The notes: generated from the sequence alone by a model not told the origin. A DNA stretch of 64,000 nt from Raphanus sativus (GCF_000801105.2 NC_079514.1:6076001-6140000); one strand, 5' to 3'; positions 12,342 to 24,096 are shown, counted from the first letter of the stretch. A program made the numbers and translations.

Positions 12342-12837
12342 TCTAGTGTACATATTGGAAGAAGATGAAGAAGTAAACCCTCCTCCAATGACTGGCTTTT
12401 GATTGTTTATATATGTAGATTATATCCCTTGATTTTAAGTTTATAGAAGAGACCCAAGAGAGTGAATCCTCTCTTAAATTAGTAAACACGGCAAGGTTTG
12501 GTTTATTACGACTTGTTTACACGTTTGTACTTTGTATTAGTCGTCCTTTCAATAGTTGTTTTGTGTTTTTTTTTTCTTCTCATTATTAGTCATATTTTTG
12601 ATGATTAGCTAGTAAATTGATTTGAAGGACGTTACATATCTACTAACTTCAACCATGATCCATGGTAGTTTCTGTAGATTTAAGTTCGGAAATTAGTAGT
12701 AGAGAAAGAAGAGTAGAGCCTTCCCTTTACATGTTGTTTTCATTTTTGAAACGCTATCGTTTCGAGGTTATCATCTTCTTACAGGTTTGCATTTATAAAT
12801 TTAGTCTCCGTCCAACGAGAAACTGACACGTCGTAAT

Positions 12838-12845
12838 TATAAAAG
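12838..12845 (+). promoter_or_regulatory. TATA box of sphingosine kinase, copy A
   Basis: TATAAAAG lies about 150 bases before the start codon and is conserved in copy B at 59119-59126. ACGT-core motifs flank it (GACACGTCG just upstream, GCCACGTCAAC just downstream). These resemble ABRE or bZIP sites and would fit ABA-linked expression of this family; that regulatory reading is inference. Confidence 0.6.
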
Positions 12846-12996
12846 GATTTACGCCACGTCAACTCACAAACTCGCCAAGTTGAGCGCGTGGTTTCCACTC
12901 CCCTACCTGATCGGAAAAGTCTCTTATTACTCTCTCCTCTCTCTCACCAACGACGAAACTCTTCTTCTCTGATCTCTCATCATCATCATCATCACT

Positions 12997-14648
12997 ATGG
13001 ATACTCTTCACCCGGAGAACGATCGCCTTCCCTCTCCGCCGTTGATCTCCGACCGAGTTCTAATAAACGGCGTCATCACGCCGTTGACTTTAACCGCAGA
13101 CGGAGAGCTACAATGGACGGAATCCGCTCTTAGGAAATCTACAACGGAGAAAGAGATCCTGAGCTTCGCCGTGGAAGGGAACAAGGTCAAATTGAAGACG
13201 TTGGTTGAGAGAAGAGGATCAATCTGCTGCGGAGGAAGCGGTGGAGATTACGCGAGGAAGGATTTCGTGTTCGAGCCTCTCTACGACGAATCTAGAAAGC
13301 TGTGGTGCGATAAGCTTCGTCAACGCCTCGACTCTCTCGTCGGTTAGTTTGTTTGAATTAAAATCGAAAAAAAAAGCTAATTGGAATCGTAAACGACATC
13401 GTTTTGGAAGCTGAGTTAGTGAATGCTTTTTTTTTTTGGTGTAGGTCGGCCTAAGAGGCTGCTTGTGTTTGTGAACCCGTTTGGTGGGAAGAAGACGGCT
13501 AGGAAGATATTTTTGGAGGAAGTGAAGCCGTTGTTTGATGTGTGCTCATGTTCAACTTATGTTCAAGGTTTATTGATTTCTGTTTTTGGTTCTGAACTCT
13601 TCTCCATGGAAGTAATAATCTGATTGGTGGTGTTTTTACAGAAACTAAGTATCAGTTGCATGCAAAGGAGATGGTTAGGTCCATTGATTTGTCAAAATAC
13701 GACGGTATTGTTTGCGTTAGCGGCGACGGTGTCCTTGTTGAGGTAAAGTAGGAAGCTTTTCTGTTGTGGAAGTGTCATTTTCACCAATAACTTACAATAT
13801 GGAAGTTGTGATGATGCGTGTCTGTCTCTTTACATGATTCGAACTAGAGGAGTTTAAAGAATCCGTGTGTTTAACGATCTTTATTGGGAAAGCGTATTTA
13901 TTTTTGGAAGTATCTGTTAGAAGAAGCAATCTCTTGTTTTGATTATATAGTTGCTGATTCCTTACAATTGGTTCCTAATTTAGTAGGTTGTGAATGGACT
14001 GCTCGAAAGAGCAGACTGGAGAACTGCCTTGAAGTTGCCTATCGGAATGGTCCCTGCAGGTTCGTTCTGCTTTTTGTCATTCTCGTCTTGTGTGTGTTCC
14101 ATGCGAAAGTTTAGATGTAAAAAATTTATGTATGATAAACAGAAATTGATATCTTGTGCATGAGAAGCTTTTAGCAAAATTATATACTTTTGTGGTTACT
14201 TCATGTGTGCTATAAATCATGATGGTAGGAAGTGGTAATGGCATGATAAAATCACTGCTGGACCCGGTTGGGCTGTCTTGTAGTGCAGCAAGTGCCACTG
14301 TTTCCATTATCCGAGGTCTTTTTCTTCCCCCCACTCCAACGTTTTCTTGTTCCGTATGAATCAGCTCATTTTTAAAATATATTTTTGTATTGGTAGGTCA
14401 TAGACGTTCTTTAGATGTGGCAACTATCTCACAAGGGACTACCAAATTCTTCAGCGTCTTGATGCTAGCTTGGGGTATGCAACTGGCGTCGGAAATGTAT
14501 CTGCATATTGAACTAGTGCCTGAGCTTGGTGAATTATACTTCTGATTGTACTGAGATAATTTCAATTTTATTTTCAGGATTAGTGGCTGATATAGACATC
14601 GAGTCAGAGAAGTTCAGATGGATGGGCAGTGCTCGCTTTGATGTCTAT
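12997..14648 (+). pseudogene. SPHK1: Sphingosine kinase, copy A: exons 1-7 only, cut by a gap
   Basis: The exons are 12997-13342, 13445-13567, 13642-13742, 13987-14059, 14229-14315, 14397-14474 and 14578-14648. They are collinear with the complete gene at 59277-61838. The lipid-kinase motifs FVNPFGGKK and SGDGVLVE are present. Exons 8-10, which encode the C-terminal half, are missing: an N run begins 8 bases after exon 7, and a receptor-kinase pseudogene on the other strand lies beyond it. Exon 2 has a +1 and a -1 indel, about 20 bp apart, that cancel out. They replace about eight residues (DAHVQLD-like becomes VCSCSTY-like). It is either a truncated gene copy or a gene interrupted by an assembly break. 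Confidence 0.8.
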
Positions 14649-14656
14649 GTACGTTT

Positions 14657-14756
14657 NNNNNNNNNNNNNNNNNNNNNNNNNNNNNNNNNNNNNNNNNNNN
14701 NNNNNNNNNNNNNNNNNNNNNNNNNNNNNNNNNNNNNNNNNNNNNNNNNNNNNNNN
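14657..14756. other. Assembly gap (100 N) at the end of copy A
   Basis: Exactly 100 N bases. Left of it is sphingosine kinase intron 7; right of it is the C-terminal kinase part of a receptor-kinase pseudogene on the minus strand. The junction between the two loci is therefore not supported by continuous sequence. Confidence 0.97.
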
Positions 14757-16127
14757 TTCTTGATCCTGTGGTTAAACTTGGGATCGATCACGCTTTGTAA
14801 AGTGTCTTCTCTCCAACTTCTCCATACCTGAGAGAAAAAATAATAGAATAAAAAAGGTTCATGTACTAAGACTAAGAAAATAGGAAAACTAGGTAATACC
14901 AGTTTGTTTTTGTACACTTACCCACACAAGAATATTTCCTCTTCTTCAGATCCACCACTGTTGTTTCTCTTACCTGTAATGATCTCAATCACTAATACAC
15001 CAAAGCTGAAACGTCTGTTTTAACTGAGAATTGTCCGTACATGGCGTATTCCGGAGCCATATACCCGCTACGAAAAGAAAAAACCATTAATACCGGTTTG
15101 TTTTGGATTTAATCAAGTAATGTCTGGTAGAGCTTTGCAAAAGCATTATGTTGTATATCATATAATCAAGAAATCTCTATAATCAACTATTGTTATTAAA
15201 ACATTCTAAAAGTAAAAACCATTTTAAAATGCAAAATGCTCTCTAAATATTCCTTGCTCAATGTTTTTAGTAAGACTATTTTACTTACTAAGTTCCTGCA
15301 ATTCTGTTTGTGAATCGCTGTGTCATGGTTTGGCCTGTGTCAAAGAGTTTAGCTAATCCAAAATCAGCAATTTTTGGATTCAGTTTCTTGGTCCAAAAGA
15401 ATGTTGCTAGCTTTGAGATCACGGTGAATGGTCCGAAAACGAGAGTCTTGATGAAGATAAAGAAGTCCTCTAGCAACTCCGTTAATAATCATTTGTATCG
15501 CATTCCCCAATCCAAAAGTTGACGCTTCTCAGGATCTGCAACCACGCAAAAGATCAACACAGAGCAGAAAAAATGGTAAGGATCATATATAGCAAAGAGG
15601 GAAAACATTACCAAAGATGAAAATGGTCAAGACTAGCATTCTTGATCAGCTCATAACACAATCTTTCTCTTGTCCATGTATGCAGAAACCTAAAAGCCTA
15701 ACCAAGTTCCTATGTGAAGTTTTGCAAGTACTAAAGATTTCGTTCTTGAATTCAGTGTCTCCTTGTCCAGAAGTACCCGACAATCTTTTTACCGCGATTT
15801 CTTTCCATGAGAGAACACACCCGGGCATACATAATCCCAAAGTTTATAAATCTCTCAAATAACCAAACCATAACTTACCAAATAATAAGTTTGGTCGAAG
15901 ATACTTACCTTATAAACTGAACCAAACCCACCACGTCCAAGTTCGTTTTTCAGAAGAAAAGTTATTTGTTGCCACCTTTAGATCTTCAAAGTCAACTACC
16001 AGAGAATCTGTACTCAAGACCTCATCTTCGGCAACTGATCCTGACAAAGGCGGATTCCCACGAACTAAATATGCAGACATAAGTTATCATGAACTATATT
16101 TTTAATTTTTAATTCCCACGAACTAAG

Positions 16128-16324
16128 GGCATCTCTAACTCCACTTCATATTTTATTCCAAAATTAAGAATATAGTTGGAAATGGAGTGAAAAATGGAGT
16201 GATGACCAAAAAATAAAAAGCATTACTCTATAGTTTTATTTTTTGGTCACCACTCCATTTTCCACTCCATTTCCAACTCCATTCTCAATTTTGGAGTAAA
16301 TTATGGAGTGGGTTGGAGATGCTC
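16128..16324. mobile_element. Harbinger/Tourist-type MITE in the receptor-kinase pseudogene
   Basis: A 197-bp palindromic element with ends GGGCATCTCTAACTCCA and, inverted, GAGCATCTCCAACCCA. Copies of ACTCCATTT occur in both orientations inside. TAA on both sides is the 3-bp target duplication typical of PIF/Harbinger MITEs. It sits in the enlarged intron 2 of the pseudogene and has no coding capacity. Confidence 0.85.
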
Positions 16325-16329
16325 TAAAT

Positions 16330-17000
16330 AATATCCACACCAAAAAGCTGACCCATAAACAACAACCCGAAGATGAGGGTCCCTAATTCGATCAGACTTG
16401 GGGTAAATATTCGTATAAATCCTAAATTGTTATCTGAAGAAATGGTCTGAACCAAAACTGAATGAATATAACCAAATACCAATATATATATATAATTAGT
16501 AGTTATAGTTATATCTATAATATTTTTGTACTTTTGTGCAAAAAAAAAATGAATATTTGCATTCAATGCCTACAACTTTTACCATATTTGCATTCCCTAC
16601 CTTATTTTTTTCCAAGTTTTTTCCCTCCTGCATCACTCTTTCCCCACAATATTTAGGTATTTCCTGATTAATACATTCTTCTTATGTTTTTAAGCCAATT
16701 CACCCAAAAAAAAATTGTACTTAAAATTAAAATCATAAATCAAACATATTAATTATTTTGAGTATTTTTGGATAAAACTGGATAGTTTGAATACAGTGTA
16801 TCCAAATAATCATATCCACTGGTTATTTTTGGATATAAAAACTGATTTGAACTATATATGATTGAACATTTTTTTATATTTTTAAAAATTAATTTGGGTA
16901 GTTTAGATACAAAATATGTTATATGGTTATTTCAAGTATATATATCTGAACCCCATTTCAGATATACAAGTTATTCGATTATTTTCTGGCCCCGATATAT
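16330..17000. other. AT-rich remainder of the enlarged pseudogene intron
   Basis: No gene is seen. The sequence has poly(A)/(T) runs and TATATA tracts and is probably older inserted DNA. No clear ends were found. Confidence 0.4.
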
Positions 17001-18467
17001 ATCATAACCAAACCCATCCGGACTTAAAAGGACCAGCCTTGAAATGACTCAAGAATTTGTAATACTTGAATGGGTCTATTTTCAAAACCTGCACGGGTGT
17101 TGGGATACTCATGCCTATTAAACAGCGTAACCGTAGCAAGCAGAATATTGACGTTCTGTTACCTTCGACTCTATCTCTAGACTTGTTCTTCTTCCACTTC
17201 AAGACATAGCATAGCCAAATTGCAAATGAAGCAACAAGAACTATTGGAACGACTATCGCAATAACGACTTTATATCCTACAATAAAATTTCATTGGGTTA
17301 ATTAATCAAGAGAACAAACATTCAACACTAGGGACAAAGATCTGCAGCAGAATACACAAGAATTTGTTATGTACCTGTTCTCTCAGTTTTTGTAGCAGGT
17401 GGATCAGGTTCAAGGTCGGCGTCAAGCTCAAAAAATCGCGACTTCTCAAACCGGAAGTTACAACTAGGACAAAACCACCTAAGACCAATCTGATCATCAC
17501 AACAAAGTGGGATTTGCCCAAACCCAAAAACAAGACAGTCATCACAATCCTTTTCAGACAAATCCGGCGAACACTGCGCACTCCCGTAGAATGTCCTGTA
17601 CCCTGACGTACCCGAACCGTTCCCTTGAGCGTATTTCCTATTCGGCCCACCAGCAGCTGCTATCCCTTTGAGCCTATCCAATAGCCCTCTTCGCAGACGC
17701 TTGAACTCATCTTCGTTTGATGGTATCGTTTGACCGGCAATAAAATGCAGAGTTGGGAACGTCTCTTTCTTTCCATAAAGTGTCATGTTCGAGTAACGAA
17801 ACATACAGCGCGTGTACCACACAACAGCTTGTTTTGTCTGAGGACACTGCTCGGTGAGGTTTCGTGCTGCTCTCTGAATACAGCTGAGACAGTCATCTCT
17901 TCTGACTTCTCTTCTACACAGACCAATTGCATAAGCTCTTTCTCCAGATAAGCTACCAGAGGAGAGGTTGTAGAAGCCATAAGCTTCAGGGGATGTTACT
18001 GAGGAGAGAGAGGAGACAAGGCGGTTGAGGTTTCCGGCAAAAGTGCTGTTGGCTGTGAAGTTGCCTCGGTCTAAACATCTGAACCTTGGAGCAAACTGAT
18101 AGGTATCTGCCTGAGCTAAGGCTTTTAATGGAACAAACATTAGGAAACATGCAAAGAAGACGATAAGTCTGACATGCTCCATGGAAGATTTAAGTTGTTT
18201 TTTTTCTCTGTTATCTGTAGTATTAAATAACCCTTGAAACGTATAATAAAGGTTGATCTCTTTCTTTCTTTTTTAATTTTTTTTGCATGGTTTTCTTTGA
18301 ACTATTTCAGAATCTGACAAAACCTGACAGCTGAAAGAACACAAGTTGCTGATCAAAACCAAGGAGAAAATTCAGTAGTAGGCACAAGTGGGCAGCCCTG
18401 GCGAGGTTGTCTGGTCCTGCACGGTAATAGAATCATTCATCTAATACAATATAAAACTAATGATTTA

Positions 18468-18666
18468 GAGCATTTCTAATGCATACTCCATTTTTTCAAA
18501 TTGGAATAACTCCATAATACATCTGAGTTTTATTTGAACCCTATTTTATTTTAAATAAAAATAAATTCGTTACTTCAGTTTTAGAATAATTATATATTTT
18601 TATTTATATTAGAGAAGATTGTATTCTAAATTTACTTTGGAGTCAAATGGTGTGAGTTAAATGCTC
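18468..18666. mobile_element. Harbinger-type MITE upstream of the receptor-kinase pseudogene
   Basis: A 199-bp AT-rich element with ends GAGCATTTCTAATGC and, inverted, GAGCATTTAACTCAC, flanked by TTA on both sides. The 3-bp target duplication and end sequence are those of a PIF/Harbinger MITE related to the one at 16128-16324. Confidence 0.75.
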
Positions 18667-19485
18667 TTAGTGCAGAAAATCATGTCAACCGTGTGAAAAA
18701 AGTTATAAGAATAAGAAGTGTCTATTTCTCACTTATTTCCTCTCAAGTTCCTATAGGAACCGAAAAGGACTGAAACTTTGAATGTTTTTCTAAACCATGT
18801 AGAAACTAATCTGGACATATATTGGTTTTGTTGAAATTTCGGCACATTGATGGTGTATACTGATTTGGAATACGCAAACCAGAAACCACCAAAATGTTCA
18901 GCACATTGAAGTATATTGGCTTGTTGGAAATTTCGGCTCACAGGATAGCAAAGAAAGACCATATACTTATTCACACCTCTTTTCTTGGAAACAGCAAAAA
19001 TGAGGAATATAGCTCAATTCAACCAACCAACTATCAAGCCCGTACACAGATTGAAACACACGATAAACCGGGATAAACAAAACCGAAAATTTATTTGTTC
19101 GATCTGTTCCTTGGGACACACGAGAGATTTCAATCTTAATGTTGTCTTCTGAAATAACTCGCATCTTATTTTGTTATGTCGTGTTTATCTGAAGGAATGT
19201 CTATGGCTCTATTTGTAAGGAAAAATGGAATCTGATCATTAAAATATTTGATTAGAGAAGAACTAAAACAACACTTATGAAGATTAGAGAAGAACTAAAC
19301 GAGTAAACAAAAATTTGCTTAAAATACCTTGTGGGAAAAGTTATCAACAAACTTATAAACTCCATGTTAACTAGATTCCCAAGGTTGCTTCAAACACGAG
19401 CTACCATATTCTTAATCAGAAACTACCATAAACAAGCTTTTGATGTCTGAAAGAAACCAGATATTGAATGGACAAGGCTAAAGCT
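18667..19485. other. Intergenic, no gene seen
   Basis: AT-rich spacer. A motif around GAAATTTCGGC occurs twice in reversed context (near 18830 and 18930), suggesting a decayed inverted or duplicated fragment. No coding evidence. Confidence 0.4.
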
Positions 19486-19870
19486 TAGATGGGTCGAGAA
19501 GACAAGGACAGGCCAAGCATCGGAGGAATATTCAGGAACCACAAAGCTGAGTTCATTCTTGTATACTCAGAACCCGTAGGGAAAGCCACAAGCACCGTTG
19601 CAGAATCCGCAGCCCTCAAAAGAGGGCTAGAGCTGGTTCTAGAAAACGGATGGACTGATCTATGACGCCAAGATCATGGCCGATATCATCACCAAGAGAG
19701 GGAGGTTAATATGTGAAGAAGCCAAAAAGCATGTGAATTAAATCAACGTTGTTATGCCTAGTTTTAGCAAATGCGTTTTGAACCATGTTTACTGAGAAGG
19801 GAATCCAGCCGATGATAAGTTGGTCAAAGTTAGGACATCAGTTTCAAGATCCTAAGGCTGGGGGCTCTAG
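19486..19870 (+). pseudogene. RNase H-like domain relic
   Basis: The plus strand reads DRPSIGGIFRNHKAEFI, then VAESAALKRGLELVLENGW, then a stop at about 19664. After a frame change it continues as AKIMADIITKRGRL and EEAKKHVN, then NHVY-like and ADDKL-like remnants. The order and motifs fit the plant RNase H-like (RVT_3) domain found in stand-alone RNase H proteins and beside retroelement reverse transcriptases. The active-site region is incomplete, and a stop plus frameshift make it a relic. The origin (gene or LINE) is undecided. Confidence 0.6.
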
Positions 19871-20139
19871 CCTTACCGAGTAAACTTTTCTAGCATACGT
19901 AAATTGCGAGTCTAATATCAATGCTTCTTTTATTAATTCGCACCTAACAACAATCTGAATGACAAATCAATTCCCCCATTGTTCCTCTTTTGTTCTTGTT
20001 TGTTTATTTTCAACAATATATATCTTTACATTCTGCTAGTCCTTGAAACTATAACTCAACAGCTTTAAATCTTTCCTCCAAGAATGGTGGTGTAGTTCTC
20101 AATCGTCAAGAATCAAAGATTTGGTACCTCTACTTCTAG

Positions 20140-23100
20140 TTATAACCTCGATGCAGCGGTTGAATCAGAAGATGTGAGCTCCCGGATCTCCTTTATAGCT
20201 TCGCTGACTTTATAGATAGCCATTTTCTTCACCTGGATTAAGCAGCAATACATATACATAAAAACAATACTCTTTTTACATATTCAATCTTGTTTTAAAA
20301 CAAAGGGAAGTTACCTCAATCTTGTTTGCATTCGTTTTGACGTTCTGAGGGAGTTGATTAAGCTCGTCCACTCGTTTTATAGATTCAGTAACGTGTTCAG
20401 GTGAAAGAAAATTCACGACCGCATTCACGCAAGACTAGCAAATACATGCCAAAGTTATGTTAATTATAGTAATAACTTGCGATTATAAACAAGATGAGAG
20501 CGTGTTGAGTGAGTGATAAGAAAATATACCTTGTTCTTTCTATTTTGGTATGGACATCCAGCAGGCACGATGACTGCTTCCCCAACACATTGATCAAAAC
20601 TCCATGGTTCAACATCTAATGAAACAGAATAAGCGGCATGATGCTGAGTATGTTTAACACAATGGTAAGATAAAAAAAATAGAAGAAATGAGGATATGAT
20701 ACTTACCAAACTCTTCCTTAAGCCTTGCTTTGTGATACTCATCAAGATAGTAACTCTGTTCAAGTAATGGATGACACACCTGCAATGATAAAGGATAATA
20801 AAAATGGAAACAGATCAATGATTGTTCTCTTGTAGATGTGTTTAAGCTATCAACCAAACACTTACTTGTTCTTTGCTGGAATCCGTGGGCACTAGCTCCA
20901 GACAGTGGTTCTTAATATACTCAAGAAGTTTAGAAACATCTTGTATCTGGAATACATCCCATTGGGCACCACAAGAGTTGCTTAGGCTTCCTTCTTCACA
21001 TGAGTCGTTGCAACTCTCTCTTTCCTCTACCTTAAACTCACCACTGCCTAAACGGTGTTGTGAAGATTCTGAATCAGAACTGCAAGAGTCATCCGACCAA
21101 TCCCTCTGAGCATATGAAGTGTCAATCCTATCATGTTTCTTTCCCCTACTCTCCTTCCTCTTTTCTGGGTTTTTAGATCTTACTCTTCCAATATTTTGCA
21201 TTAGCTTTCTTATTCTGCAAATCTGCTTTGTTGACACTACTGTTTCTGTGACATGCAACAAGATATCAACCTGCAGAAACAAATCAAAAGCTTGAGAAAG
21301 ATACAACTAGATCTAAAGGTTTAACGAGAAAAGTCAAAGAAAATGCAGCAGCAGACCACAGTTTTACTTTACCATGTCACAAGTTTCAAAACCTAACTTC
21401 TTCACAAAATCAAACTTTGCATATTCTTCACCACTCCTGTAAGAGATATTGAGGCATGGACCTAGGTTGGGAGCTTGGATAACATCAGGTAAACCAGCAG
21501 CGATATTTAGTATACCACGCTTAGGATCCATGTAATAAGGAATTGGTAAACTTCTCAGGATTTCAGCATAATGATTTGGGAACTCTTCTTTAAACAAAGA
21601 AGACGAAAGCCATCCCTCCAATTTCAGCCTCTCTTGACAAGTATTAGTCTCAGCCTCTCCTCCTCTCAAAGACCCCAAAAATACTTGTTTCACCCCAATG
21701 TCCACCTGTCATTGAATAAGATACATACCAGTTAAAGACTATTAAAAATTTCATAAAGAGAACAGAAGTCACTAACCTCAAACCAATCCACGCCATCGGC
21801 TGCATTACCGGTTTTGCTATTGCTCTTCTTAAGATAGCTACAAAACAAGGCTATTGGATCCCAGTTCAGGTTTGAACCTCCCTTTAGCACACTGCGAACT
21901 ATAACAGGATGCCCTTTGCTCCAGTGTGTCTGAAAGTGTTCGAGATTGTTCTGTTGAAAATCCATCACTGTGGGGTAGTATAAGAAGTTATCAGTTGAGT
22001 CTCCTCTTCTCCTGGATGCTTCTTTCAAACGGCTGCTACTAGATGGTTTTTCCCTTCCAAGACAAAACGGACATCGCAAGTGTTTATCTAAGGTTTCAGG
22101 CAACTCATAGCAACTGACTATTTCCTCTGCACTGGTCTCTAACTTGCTTGTAAACTCCAGAGAGAATAGACTCCTCATAGAAAGGTCATTTCTGCAACTT
22201 TTGACCTCTTCGCGCTTACAATCTACCAGAGCTTTATTTAGAGATTGGTCGCAGGCATTAGCTAAGGGGTGCTTACAACATTCTACACCATTCAAGCATT
22301 TGACTAAACCAAACTTTTTAGATAAGCTCCTTTGACTCCTGTCTTGATCAGCACTCAGCCTGAGGACAGAGGAGCTTCGGGTGCACATTTTTTGTGAATC
22401 CACAACAGCAGAGTCACGACTGCTGCAACTCCATACAGATATTAGATGAATTAGTGGGAGGAAAAAAAAACTCAAAGCAGATTACATAATATGACAAACT
22501 TAACAGTGGGGACAGAACAAGGGAAAAGAGTGAGCACCAGAGCTGTTGATCATCAGAGGTTAAGTCAGAGCTATCGATTTGCAGTTCAGCTAGATTTTTC
22601 CCTATCACAAATGTGAAAATAGAAAATCAACAGATAAGAGTCTAGTTTTGGATACATAAAATAAGAAAATTATCTTAAGATAGAAAGATATTAGCAATAG
22701 AAACAGAGAAGGATTCAAGCAAACAATCAAGCATACCTTTCTTTTCTGCGGTGTTGTTTTCGACCTCTGCTCTGTCTTCTGCATTGATTTCTTTTAATAC
22801 AGGAAGAAGCATGCAGACAGCATAGTGTAGATGCAAAACCCTGTCAATACCACTCCTCACATTCCGAGAATCCTGCAACATGTTATACAAGTAAAACAAC
22901 TTTGTGTTACAAAATATCTAAAGAAACAAAAAGAAAAACTTGTAAGGACTTTAGGCTGAAGAACAATCAGATAGTCAGACCTTACATTCAGTGACTCCAG
23001 ACACAGAGGCTGAGCAAGCCTTGCACCTACATGATCCACAGCATACAGGGCATTTTTTCTCAACTTCTTCTTTTGATCCCTTGTTCCTGGTTCATTCCAA

Positions 23101-23999
23101 GCCACAATTCAATAAGATGACTGTTTCTACCAAAATTAGAAACAATGAGATTCCAGAAACAATCTAAAGATACCTTTTCTCTATACAGTCAACGCAAAAG
23201 AACTCCCTTTCACAACTCAAACAGCTAATCAAGTCCTCAAATCCTCTGGTTCCACACCAATGGCACCTCCTCTTGGCCTTAACCAATTTTCCCTTGAAAG
23301 GAACCACCTTTACAGAAACCACATAAAACCCAAATGATATACAAAATAAAGAAACAAAAAGTGTAAAGCTTTAACCTTTTTTTTTGGAATTACCTGCATC
23401 TTCCCAAAAGGTAAAGGCTCAATATTCTTAGACCTGAATCTTCTCTTAGTCAAAGAAACAGGTTCTTCACCTACTTTAACATCACAAGGCGAAGGAGAAG
23501 GAGAAGGAGATGACACATTGCTTGTAGTCGGAGAAGGTGGAGAAATAGCCATAATGCCATAAGGAAGAACCTTCGTTAACTCCTCCCCAACGAAATGTTT
23601 ATTAACACTAATCTCCTTCCTCTTCTTCTTCTTCTTCTTCTTTGGTGCTTTCTTCTTCTTCTCAGCTTCTCTCTTCAACGCCATCCTTATCAAATCCAAC
23701 TGCAAATCCCCTCTCTTCAAATCCATCTTCTTCACAGCTTCATCAACAGCCTCTGCTTCTCCCACCTCTCTCTTCCTCTTCTTCTTCGATCTCCGCTCCA
23801 TCTCTGACGCTTCGTCTCCTCTTCTTGATCTCGTCGACTCAGCAGAAGCAGCTCTCTTCTTGGTCCGCTTGAGAGTGAGCTGCGAGGTATGAGTCTCGCA
23901 CATCTTCTTCCCTTCCAAAGCCCGTCTCTTGCACCGCCATTGCTTCCCGTCCGACCTGTTGCAACGAAACTCGTCGGGGACAGCCTCGCTCTCCGACAT
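20140..23999 (-). CDS. JMJ28: JmjC-domain protein of the KDM3 type (B160/JMJ28 orthologue)
   Basis: Twelve exons join in frame to 933 residues: 23394-23999, 23174-23307, 22981-23086, 22737-22872, 22601-22538 (reading leftward), 21777-22422, 21373-21705, 20866-21270, 20707-20779, 20530-20615, 20315-20434 and 20140-20232. Residues about 11-37 form a WRC-type motif (FRCNRSDGKQWRCKRRALEG), followed by a long Lys/Arg-rich nuclear segment. About 213-290 is a RING-like zinc finger (CHWCGTRG, CVDCIEK, CPVCCGSCRCKAC). About 495-900 is the JmjC domain, with an acidic, serine-rich insertion in exon 8. KDM3-type JmjC proteins remove H3K9 methyl groups using Fe(II) and 2-oxoglutarate. Here the HCD position reads TCD (Thr672) and the distal His in the GCPHQ motif is Tyr857 (GCPYQ), so two of three iron ligands are missing. 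The orthology call rests on domain order and neighbours. The exon 5 donor (GTGCTC) is weak. Confidence 0.88.
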
Positions 24000-24055
24000 T
24001 CTCCAATTCAGGAAAATTGTCTGAATTCAGACAGTGATCTGGAACCCAGAGAAGT

Positions 24056-24058
<3 letters not shown>

Positions 24059-24095
<37 letters not shown>
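24059..24095. repeat. (GA)n microsatellite in the JmjC gene leader
   Basis: About 18 GA units lie 60 bases upstream of the JmjC start codon (CT on the sense strand). CT-rich tracts are common in plant 5' leaders. A short AAG-type run follows near 24110-24130. Confidence 0.85.

Positions 24096-24096
<1 letters not shown>

Larger units (their letters stand above)
898..14656 (+). repeat. Large duplicated block, copy A
   Basis: This block is collinear and nearly identical by eye with 46536-60936. It carries, in the same order, a MITE-like element, an ATATCCGG-rich repeat, a long inverted repeat, a subtilase gene, a minus-strand glycine-rich protein gene, a small two-exon ORF and the 5' part of a sphingosine kinase gene. 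The glycine-rich proteins and the first sphingosine kinase exons translate identically in both copies. Differences are small indels, substitutions and whole transposon insertions. Homology starts at 898 and stops at an N run (14657-14756), so the true right border is not visible. Confidence 0.93.
14757..18182 (-). pseudogene. Cysteine-rich receptor-like kinase (DUF26/CRK) pseudogene
   Basis: Exon 1 (17375-18182) is open. It encodes a signal peptide and two DUF26/Gnk2 domains with C-X8-C-X2-C motifs (CRREVRRDDCLSC and CSPDLSEKDCDDC). Exon 2 (17163-17276) encodes the transmembrane helix and a basic stop-transfer segment. The kinase exons are broken. An extra A in the run at 15946-15950 shifts frame in the glycine-rich loop. 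The segment after IAVKRL loses frame near 15630-15650. After [11 protein letters not shown] the frame shifts near 15370-15385, before the readable [13 protein letters not shown]. The activation-segment exon near 15000-15055 runs into a stop. The 3' end is lost in the gap. Intron 2 is enlarged to about 1.1 kb and carries a MITE. The family consists of plasma-membrane receptor kinases; from memory the closest relatives are CRK28/CRK29 of Arabidopsis. Confidence 0.88.

Noticed and set aside
14526..14917. Open frames running through the N run on both strands
   Set aside because: They exist only because N codons carry no stops; they join a sphingosine kinase intron to unrelated sequence.
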